Shown in pieces: positions 55,171-61,060 of a stretch of 61,060 bases of DNA. The DNA is from Frankia sp. QA3. Its GTDB lineage: Bacteria; Actinomycetota; Actinomycetes; Frankiales; Frankiaceae. Location of the stretch: positions 381,386 to 442,445 of the forward strand of contig NZ_CM001489.1 in the NCBI RefSeq assembly GCF_000262465.1. The letters are read 5' to 3'. The notes below the pieces were generated by a model, which worked only from the letters and a program-made list of their open reading frames with translations, was not told where the DNA came from and searched no databases. Within the stretch, counting starts at the first letter, position 1, and each line of letters opens with the position of its first letter. The position numbers and the translations under genes were made by a program.

Positions 55171-55389
55171 TTGGCCGAGCTTAGGAAAGGAACCCGGATC
55201 ACCGGCGCCGAGCGGGACAAGCTCGCTGCCGAACTTCGGAAGAAGTACGAAGGTGGGCAGAGCATCCGTCTGCTCGCCGAGTCCTCTGGCCGTTCGTACG
55301 GTTTCGTCCACCGGATCCTGTCGGAGTCCGGTACGACCCTGCGCGGCCGTGGCGGTGCGACCCGGGGCACCAAGAAGAAGAGCGCCTGA
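55171..55389 (+). CDS. Small helix-turn-helix protein
   Basis: 72-residue basic protein: RKGTRITGAERDKLAAELRKKY, then an HTH-like SIRLLAESSGRSYGFVHRIL and a Lys-rich end. Widely conserved among actinomycetes (from memory); its role is not established, though it looks like a resolvase/Hin-type DNA-binding domain alone. TTG 55171 follows GGAGGGGG. The next gene starts 2 bases after its stop, suggesting an operon. Confidence 0.88.
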   Translation: MAELRKGTRITGAERDKLAAELRKKYEGGQSIRLLAESSGRSYGFVHRILSESGTTLRGRGGATRGTKKKSA

Positions 55390-55391
55390 TC

Positions 55392-56243
55392 ATGGCGGTG
55401 CCGGCCGCCGCCGAATCGGCGGCGGCCGGGCTACGGGTGGAGGTCGTCGGACCCGTCGCGACCATCAGGCTGTCCGGATCCGGAGATCCCGGGTCTCTGG
55501 GGGGCCTCGGCTCCGCCCTTGATGACGCCCAGCGGCGAATGAGCGGCGACGTCCGGGTCGCCGTCGTTCGCGTGGGCGACGCGGTCCCGCCGGCCGCGGA
55601 CACCGCGCCGCGTCCGCCGGGTCCGAACGGGCACGCACCATTCCCGCCGTCGCGCGTGCGGGCCGATCCGGCCTCCCTGATCGGGGGGTACCGGGTCTGG
55701 CGGGACGCGCTCGAACGGCTGACCACGCGGGCCGACCTGGTCAGCGTCGCCGCCGTGGCCGAGACCACCGGGGACGTGGGCACGGCCCTCGCCGTCGCCT
55801 GCGACCTGCGGATCTTCGCCGCCGAGGCGGGGCTGCGCCCGGTCTGGGCGCGCGTCGGCCTGCTGCCTGCGGCGGGGGCACTGACCCGGCTGGCCGAGCT
55901 TCTCGGTTGGTCCCGTGCTCTCGACCTGTGTCTGACCGGGCAGCCGCTCGGCGCGGCGGAGGCGGCCCGCCTCGGGCTGGCCCAGCGGCTGGTGCCCCGC
56001 CCGCGGCTCGACGACGAGGTCGACACGGTCGTCGCGGGCCTGCTCGCCGCATCCCGTGCCGTCGCGGCCGAGGTCAAGGCGCTCCTGCGCGGCGCTCACC
56101 CGGCCGGCCGGTCCGCGGTCCCGGCGCGGGTTTGGGGCGTGGCCGGTCCCGATGCTCGCGACCTTCCCGACGCCGAGAGTGAGGCGTGGGAGCGCACGGT
56201 CGTCGATCTGCTGGACACCTCGCGGGGCGCCGCCGCGGGCTGA
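55392..56243 (+). CDS. Enoyl-CoA hydratase/isomerase-like (crotonase fold) protein
   Basis: 283-residue crotonase-fold protein. The core ACDLRIFAAEAGLRP, LLPAAGALTRLAELLG and LCLTGQPLGAAEAARLGLAQRLV match the fold. Both catalytic glutamates of enoyl-CoA hydratase appear replaced: the GGGxE site reads VGTAL, and PE-x3-G reads PVWARVG. The usual GxxFCAGAD loop is replaced by Pro-rich sequence. So it may be an inactive or altered member. ATG 55392, two bases after the small HTH gene. Confidence 0.75.
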   Translation: MAVPAAAESAAAGLRVEVVGPVATIRLSGSGDPGSLGGLGSALDDAQRRMSGDVRVAVVRVGDAVPPAADTAPRPPGPNGHAPFPPSRVRADPASLIGGYRVWRDALERLTTRADLVSVAAVAETTGDVGTALAVACDLRIFAAEAGLRPVWARVGLLPAAGALTRLAELLGWSRALDLCLTGQPLGAAEAARLGLAQRLVPRPRLDDEVDTVVAGLLAASRAVAAEVKALLRGAHPAGRSAVPARVWGVAGPDARDLPDAESEAWERTVVDLLDTSRGAAAG

Positions 56244-56353
56244 TCTCGCCGCGGGCGGCCGCCCGATCGCCGCCGTCCGATCGCCGCCGTCCCAGGCCGC
56301 CGCTGTCCAGTCCGCCGCCGGCGGGAATGACCCCGCACCGACGTGGGCTTACC

Positions 56354-56370
56354 TGCTTACAGTGTAAGCA
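56354..56370. promoter_or_regulatory. Palindromic operator before an ABC exporter
   Basis: TGCTTACA-G-TGTAAGCA, a perfect 8-bp inverted repeat 20 bases before the exporter start. The form is typical of TetR-family operators (as I recall). No TetR or other regulator gene is adjacent. Confidence 0.7.
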
Positions 56371-56390
56371 ACAGGGCAGTGGGAGGCGTG

Positions 56391-58295
56391 ATGCGGCCGG
56401 GTCCGGACAGTCGGGCGTTGATGCGATCCGTCGCCCGGGACCGGGCGACGGCGAAGACCTCCCTGCGGCCGGGGACGGTGCGCCGGATCGCGGCCTTCGC
56501 GCGCCCCTGGCGTGGCCAGCTGGTCTGGTTTCTCGGGCTCATCGCGGTCAGCGCCGCGCTCGGCGCGGTCGTCCCGCTGATCCTCAAGGAGATCATCGAC
56601 GGTGGGATCGGGCGTCACCGGGTGGGTTACGTCGAGGTGCTCGCGGCGATCGTCGCCGCGCTGGCCTTCCTCGACGCCGGCCTGTCCCTCGCCCAGCGCT
56701 GGTTCTCGGCCCGCATCGGCGAGGGCCTGATCTACGAGATGCGCAGCCAGATCTTCCGGCACGTGCAACGCCAACCGCTCGCGTTCTTCACCCGTACCCA
56801 GACCGGAGCGCTCACCAGCCGGTTGAACAACGACGTGCTCGGCGCACAGTCGGCGTTCACCAACACGCTGTCCTCAGTGCTGTCGAATGTGCTCTCCGCC
56901 GGGTTCGTGCTCGCCGCGATGCTCGTGCTGTCATGGCAGATCACTCTCGTGTCACTGGTGCTGCTACCGGTTTTCATCATTCCCGCCCGCGCGTTCGCGC
57001 CGCGGCTCGCCCGGCTGACCCGGGAACGGTACGAACTGAACGCCGACATGAACAACACGATGACCGAGCGATTCAACGTGTCGGGGGCGATGCTGGCCCA
57101 GCTCTACGGCTCCCCGGAACGCGAGGAGGTCAACTTCCGCGGTCGGGCCGGGCGGGTACGTGACATCGGGGTCACCCAGGCCATGTACGGCCGAATATTC
57201 TTCGTCTCGCTCAGCCTCGTGGCCTCCCTGGCTACTGCGATCGTCTACGGTGTCGGCGGTCGTCTCGCGGCCCGGGGAAATCTTGAGGTCGGCACCCTGG
57301 TCGCGCTCACCGCGTATCTCGGCCGGCTCTACGGGCCGCTCACCCAGCTGTCGAACGTGCACGTCGACGTCATGACCGCGCTCGTGTCCTTCGAGCGCGT
57401 CTTCGAAGTTCTCGATCTCGAGCCGGCGATCGTCGACAAGCCCGACGCCGTCGATCTGCCGGCGGGCGCCGCGGCCGTCGAGTTCGATCACGTCGGATTC
57501 CGATATCCCGCGGCGGACGAGGTTTCCCTGGCCTCGTTGGAATCCGTCGCGGCCCTCGACACCCGGATCCCCGTGCCGGTGCTGCACGACATCACCTTCC
57601 GGGCGGAACCCGGTCAGATGATCGCGTTGGTCGGACCGTCCGGGGCCGGCAAGACGACGATCAGCCAGCTGATCCCGCGGATGTACGACGTCCGGTCCGG
57701 CGCGGTCCGGGTCGGCGGGCACGACGTGCGCGACCTGAGCCTGAGCTCGTTGCGCTCCGCGGTCGGCGTGGTCACCCAGGACGCCCACCTGTTCCACGAC
57801 ACGGTGCGGGCCAACCTGGCCTTCGCCCGGCCGGACGCCACCGACGAGCAGATGTGGTCCGCTCTGGACGCCGCGCGGGTCGGGGAGCTGGTGCGCGCGC
57901 TGCCGGACGGGTTGGACACGGTCGTCGGCGACCGCGGGCACCGGCTGTCCGGCGGGGAGAAGCAGCGGCTGGCGATCGCCCGGCTGCTGCTGCGCGCGCC
58001 GGGCATCGTCGTGCTGGACGAGGCGACCGCGCACCTCGACAGCGAGTCCGAGGCCGCGGTGCAGCAGGCGCTGAGCGCCGCGCTGGCCGGCCGCACCTCG
58101 CTGGTGATCGCGCACCGGCTGTCCACCGTGCGGGAGGCCGACCGCATCCTCGTCGTCGACGGCGGCCGCATCGTGCAGAGCGGCACCCACGACGAGCTGC
58201 TGGCACGCGGCGGGCTGTACGCCGAGCTGTACCGGACCCAGTTCCGCCCCGCCACGCCGCCCACGCCGCCCACGGCGGCCGCGGTCCACGCCTGA
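56391..58295 (+). CDS. ABC transporter, fused membrane and ATPase domains (exporter type)
   Basis: 634-residue MsbA/LmrA-type half-transporter. Six membrane helices span about 35-320; the ATPase domain (about 365-610) has Walker A GPSGAGKTT, signature LSGGEKQRLAIARLLL, Walker B IVVLDEATAHLD and the H-loop HRLST. ATG 56391 is preferred (GGGAGG 4 nt upstream); GTG 56343 would put the start upstream of the operator, ATG 56421 is also possible. Likely regulated through the palindrome at 56354-56370. No second half-transporter gene is adjacent, so a homodimer is likely. Confidence 0.93.
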   Translation: MRPGPDSRALMRSVARDRATAKTSLRPGTVRRIAAFARPWRGQLVWFLGLIAVSAALGAVVPLILKEIIDGGIGRHRVGYVEVLAAIVAALAFLDAGLSLAQRWFSARIGEGLIYEMRSQIFRHVQRQPLAFFTRTQTGALTSRLNNDVLGAQSAFTNTLSSVLSNVLSAGFVLAAMLVLSWQITLVSLVLLPVFIIPARAFAPRLARLTRERYELNADMNNTMTERFNVSGAMLAQLYGSPEREEVNFRGRAGRVRDIGVTQAMYGRIFFVSLSLVASLATAIVYGVGGRLAARGNLEVGTLVALTAYLGRLYGPLTQLSNVHVDVMTALVSFERVFEVLDLEPAIVDKPDAVDLPAGAAAVEFDHVGFRYPAADEVSLASLESVAALDTRIPVPVLHDITFRAEPGQMIALVGPSGAGKTTISQLIPRMYDVRSGAVRVGGHDVRDLSLSSLRSAVGVVTQDAHLFHDTVRANLAFARPDATDEQMWSALDAARVGELVRALPDGLDTVVGDRGHRLSGGEKQRLAIARLLLRAPGIVVLDEATAHLDSESEAAVQQALSAALAGRTSLVIAHRLSTVREADRILVVDGGRIVQSGTHDELLARGGLYAELYRTQFRPATPPTPPTAAAVHA

Positions 58296-58800
58296 GCCCG
58301 CCACCGGGGTCCGCCGCGCCGCGGGTCACGGCCGGCCGGGGGAGGCGTCGGGGTAGCCCGTTCGGTCAGGTAGCGGGTTCCGCCGAACGTGGTGGCGACG
58401 AGGCGAGCGCGGTGGTCCGCGCGGGCGCCAGCCCGGGATGCGCGTCCGCGACGACGTGACCGGGCTCGGGCGCGGCGGTGACCTCGATCACGGCGATGTC
58501 GATGTCACCGGACGGCTGACGGTGAATAGCGGGATTTCGATTCATGCCCGACTCCGGGGGTGCTCGACCGTGTCATACAGACTTCCGCGTCCGGGTGGAG
58601 CGGCTCCCAGGAACGTCGGCGCCCTTGCCGTCTTTCCCGTATCACGCGCGCCGACGGACGGGTGTGGCGCGGGGGACGAGACGGACGGTACGCCGCCGGG
58701 CGACCACGCGCAGCATGTACCGGATCGACCTGATCTGACTACTGCTGGGTGCGCGACGCGCATCTCTCGGCGGCCCCCGTGTGCAATGACCGACGATCAG
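58296..58800. other. Spacer between the ABC exporter and pyk
   Basis: About 500 bases. Apart from the possible small minus-strand frame (58366-58545) no gene is supported; the last part carries the pyk promoter. Confidence 0.4.
58366..58545 (-). CDS. Possible 59-residue small protein
   Basis: A 59-codon frame starting MNRNPAIHRQPSGDIDIAVI with CCGGAG six bases upstream of ATG 58545. No recognised family. The good ribosome-binding site is the main support; codon use is mixed. Could be a chance frame or the remains of a larger gene. Confidence 0.3.
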   Translation of the reverse strand: MNRNPAIHRQPSGDIDIAVIEVTAAPEPGHVVADAHPGLAPARTTALASSPPRSAEPAT

Positions 58801-58816
58801 TACTTAGGCTTTGTCT
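58801..58816 (+). promoter_or_regulatory. Possible promoter for a leaderless pyk mRNA
   Basis: TACTTAGGCT (58801-58810) could be a -10 (TACTTA or TTAGGC). Transcription would start at or within a few bases of GTG 58817. There is no Shine-Dalgarno sequence before the GTG, which fits a leaderless transcript. -35 unclear. Confidence 0.4.
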
Positions 58817-60232
58817 GTGCCACGTAGAGCCAAGATTGTTTGTACCCTCGGCCCGGCCACCAGCTCGCCAGAGAAGGTCCGGGCCCTCGTCGACGCCGGA
58901 ATGGACATTGCCCGCCTAAACTTCTCCCACGGAACACACGAACAGCACGCCGTCACCTACGCCCGGGTGCGGGAGGCGGCCGAGGCCGCCGAGCGCAACG
59001 TCGGCATCCTCGCCGACCTGCAGGGTCCGAAGATCCGCCTCGGCACCTTCGCCGACGGTGGCGTCACCCTGCTGCCGGGCCAGCGGTTCACCGTCACCAT
59101 CCGGGACGTGCCCGGGGACCAGCACCAGGTCGGCACCACCTACTCCGGCCTGCCCGCCGACGTCTCGGCTGGGGACCGCATCCTGGTCGACGACGGCCGG
59201 CTCGTCCTGCAGATCGACGGCGTCACCGACACCGACGTCCACACCACCGTCGTCATCGGCGGCCCGGTCAGCGACCACAAGGGGATGAACATCCCCGGGG
59301 CCGCGCTCACCGTGCCGGCGCTGAGCGAGAAGGACGCCGACGACCTGCGCTACGCCCTCGAACTCGGGGTCGACATGATCGCGCTGTCCTTCGTGCGCAG
59401 CGCCGCCGACGTCAAGTCGGTACACGCGATCATGGACGAGGTCGGGACCCGCGTCCCGGTCCACGCCAAGATCGAGAAGCCGCAGGCGGTCGCCGCCCTG
59501 GACGGCATCATCGAGGCGTTCGACGGTCTGATGATCGCCCGTGGCGACCTCGGGGTCGAGCTGCCCCTCGAGGACGTGCCGCTGGTGCAGAAGCGTGCCG
59601 TCAGCCAGGCCCGGGAACGGGCGAAGCCCGTGATCGTCGCCACCCAGGTGCTCGAGTCCATGGTCAGCGCGCCGCGGCCGACCCGCGCCGAGGCCAGCGA
59701 CTGCGCGAACGCGGTCCTCGACGGCGCCGACGCCATCATGCTCTCGGCCGAGACGAGCGTCGGGGCCTATCCGATCGAGTCGGTGTCCACCATGGCGCGG
59801 ATCATCGAGACGGCCGAGGCCGACCTCGGGCGGATCCCGCCGCTGCGCACCGAGCCACGGACCCTCGGCGGGGCGATCGCCCAGGCGGCCGCCTCCGTCG
59901 GGCACGCCGTCGGCGCCCGCTACCTCGTCGCCCACACCCTCAGCGGCGACACGGCCCGGCGCCTGGCCCGGTACCGCAGCGAGGTCCCGGTGCTGGCCTT
60001 CACTCCCATCCCCGCCGTGCGCAACCAGATGGCGCTGTTCTGGGGCGTGGAGACCTTCCTCGTGCCGTTCGCGGAGAGCACCGACGAGATGGTCCGCCAG
60101 GTCGACTCCGCCCTGCTCCAGATCGGCCGCTGCCGGCCCGGTGAGCTCGTGGTCGTCGTCGCCGGCACCCCGCCCGGCGTGGCCGGCATGACCAACACGA
60201 TGCGGGTCCACCGCATCGGCGAGGCGGTCTGA
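58817..60232 (+). CDS. pyk: Pyruvate kinase
   Basis: 471-residue pyruvate kinase, making pyruvate and ATP from phosphoenolpyruvate. N-terminal PRRAKIVCTLGPATSS, then RLNFSHG, ILADLQGPKIRLG, HAKIEKPQAV, the signature MIARGDLGVELPLEDV and ATQVLESM. GTG 58817 gives the standard start; TTG 58811 is the alternative. No ribosome-binding site. Length is typical for actinobacteria. Confidence 0.97.
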   Translation: MPRRAKIVCTLGPATSSPEKVRALVDAGMDIARLNFSHGTHEQHAVTYARVREAAEAAERNVGILADLQGPKIRLGTFADGGVTLLPGQRFTVTIRDVPGDQHQVGTTYSGLPADVSAGDRILVDDGRLVLQIDGVTDTDVHTTVVIGGPVSDHKGMNIPGAALTVPALSEKDADDLRYALELGVDMIALSFVRSAADVKSVHAIMDEVGTRVPVHAKIEKPQAVAALDGIIEAFDGLMIARGDLGVELPLEDVPLVQKRAVSQARERAKPVIVATQVLESMVSAPRPTRAEASDCANAVLDGADAIMLSAETSVGAYPIESVSTMARIIETAEADLGRIPPLRTEPRTLGGAIAQAAASVGHAVGARYLVAHTLSGDTARRLARYRSEVPVLAFTPIPAVRNQMALFWGVETFLVPFAESTDEMVRQVDSALLQIGRCRPGELVVVVAGTPPGVAGMTNTMRVHRIGEAV

Positions 60233-60725
60233 CGGCCGCACCGTGCAGCACCGACGACGCGACGAGTCTGTCGTGTCGTGACGTGACCTGACGCCTGACC
60301 GGCGGGCGGTTGCCGCGGGGCCCCACCCGCGCCGACCGACGGTCGGGCGCCCCGCCACCTCGAGCGGACGCCGACCCCCAGACCACCCGACCTCCCGCGC
60401 CCGGATGCGGTGGCGGGCCTGGCGTCCGCGCCCGCCTGGCCCACGGCGACGGAGGTCGGGGACGCGTCCCGCGCGCGATCCGATTTCCTCCCAGGAGTCA
60501 CCGGGGATCCTCCCGCGCGGACGCCTGCGGCCTCGACTGCGGGCGCCCACCCCGCCCGAGCAGCGATCCAACGTGCCCGTCCGACGGACGCCTGAGGGCT
60601 GTCATGATGAGGCCGGCCGCGCCCCAACCCGCCGACCGGGCGCGCGGCGGATCCCGCTGGCGCGGGTCCGGATTCGGATCGGCCGGCAGCCTGTGGGTCA
60701 AGGGCGCATGTCAGGGAGTGGTTGC
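60233..60725. other. 493-bp spacer after pyk
   Basis: No gene supported on either strand. GC-rich with several open frames by composition only. Confidence 0.4.
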
Positions 60726-61060
60726 ATGGTCGAGCAGGGGAGCGGGACGGACGATCAGGCGTCCGCGGGCACACCGGCGGCCGACCCGGGCCCGGCCGCT
60801 CCCGGGTCGCGTTCTCAGGCCTCCGACCAGGCCCAGGCCTCCGACCAGGCCCAGGCCTCCGACCAGGCCCAGGCCGCCGACCCCCCAGGTGCAGGCGCCT
60901 CGGCGCACCCGGATACCCGTAACCCGCCGCGCGCCGCGCCTGCGGCTTGGGCCGCCTCCGGGGCACCCGCCCGTCCGGCCTCCGCCCCGCCCGCCAGCGC
61001 CCGCTCCCGAGCCTCCGCCGTCGGCGGCCGGCCCGATGCGTCCCGTTCCCTGGGGGCGGC
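60726..61060 (+). CDS. N-terminal part of a low-complexity protein (partial)
   Basis: An open frame from ATG 60726 to the window end (111 codons, no stop), preceded by CAGGGAGTGG at a suitable distance. The sequence is Ala/Pro/Ser/Gln-rich, with QASDQA repeats from 18-bp units. No domain is reached, so function is unknown. It could be the disordered head of a membrane protein or kinase. Confidence 0.65.
   Translation, partial: MVEQGSGTDDQASAGTPAADPGPAAPGSRSQASDQAQASDQAQASDQAQAADPPGAGASAHPDTRNPPRAAPAAWAASGAPARPASAPPASARSRASAVGGRPDASRSLGA
60816..60881 (+). repeat. 18-bp repeats in the truncated gene
   Basis: Three perfect 18-bp copies of CAGGCCTCCGACCAGGCC (60816-60833, 60834-60851, 60852-60869) and a partial fourth, encoding QASDQA. 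Confidence 0.95.

Overview
The window is 61 kb of very GC-rich DNA (third codon positions almost all G or C) from a high-GC Gram-positive actinomycete. Actinobacterial markers seen are an SsgA-like protein, WhiA, RbpA, OpcA, a BldD-type regulator, the SufR-SufB-SufD-Rieske-SufC-SufS-SufU-SufT operon and the GlgC/GlgM pair. Gene content and low-complexity style look most like Frankia or a relative; that assignment is inference from recalled protein similarity, not a database result. No rRNA, tRNA, CRISPR array, insertion sequence or phage module was found, so this is essentially core chromosome.

Layout. 0-15.6 kb: an SsgA-like gene (minus), then a plus-strand run of uvrC-rapZ-yvcK-whiA, gap, pgk-tpiA-secG, a peptide-binding lipoprotein, rbpA, a Ser/Thr kinase and a small membrane protein. 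15.7-20.6 kb (minus): the oxidative pentose phosphate operon tal-zwf-opcA-pgl, without an adjacent tkt. 20.6-27.3 kb: ctaB (plus) with a long repeat-built N-terminus, a wrecked MmyB-type regulator, an F420/FMN-type oxidoreductase, then ctaA and a two-gene ABC exporter (minus). 27.4-31.1 kb (minus): a BldD paralogue, glpK and an LprG-like lipoprotein. 31.3-38.3 kb (plus): the Suf operon, with nearly every stop overlapping the next start. 38.4-40.3 kb: a MalY/PatB-type lyase between relics of a UvrD-like helicase and an XRE antitoxin. 40.6-44.3 kb: glgC, glgM/glgA and a divergent sugar-nucleotide dehydratase. 44.6-49.3 kb: a circularly permuted ATP-grasp / alpha-E / transglutaminase operon, a Gln-rich small protein and a 53-residue AT-richer ORF. 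50.1-61 kb: an ABC-F ATPase, a CDF transporter, a membrane glycosyltransferase-like protein, a small HTH protein, a degenerate crotonase, an ABC exporter, pyk and the start of a low-complexity gene cut by the window end.

How the parts fit. gap-pgk-tpiA, pyk, the pentose phosphate operon, glpK and glgC/glgM cover central carbon flux and glycogen. ctaA and ctaB make haem A for cytochrome oxidase, and a near-identical palindrome lies at both promoters, suggesting one regulator. The Suf operon supplies Fe-S clusters under SufR. WhiA, the SsgA-like protein and the BldD paralogue belong to the sporulation/differentiation network.

Most unusual features: tandem repeats with an 18-bp period at six or more unrelated loci (genes and gaps); the shared cta operator; a Gln-rich protein beside a transglutaminase/ATP-grasp operon; a BldD paralogue keeping the cyclic-di-GMP signature; and several strong inverted repeats in intergenic DNA. 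I did not find a defence system or other clearly new multi-gene system.
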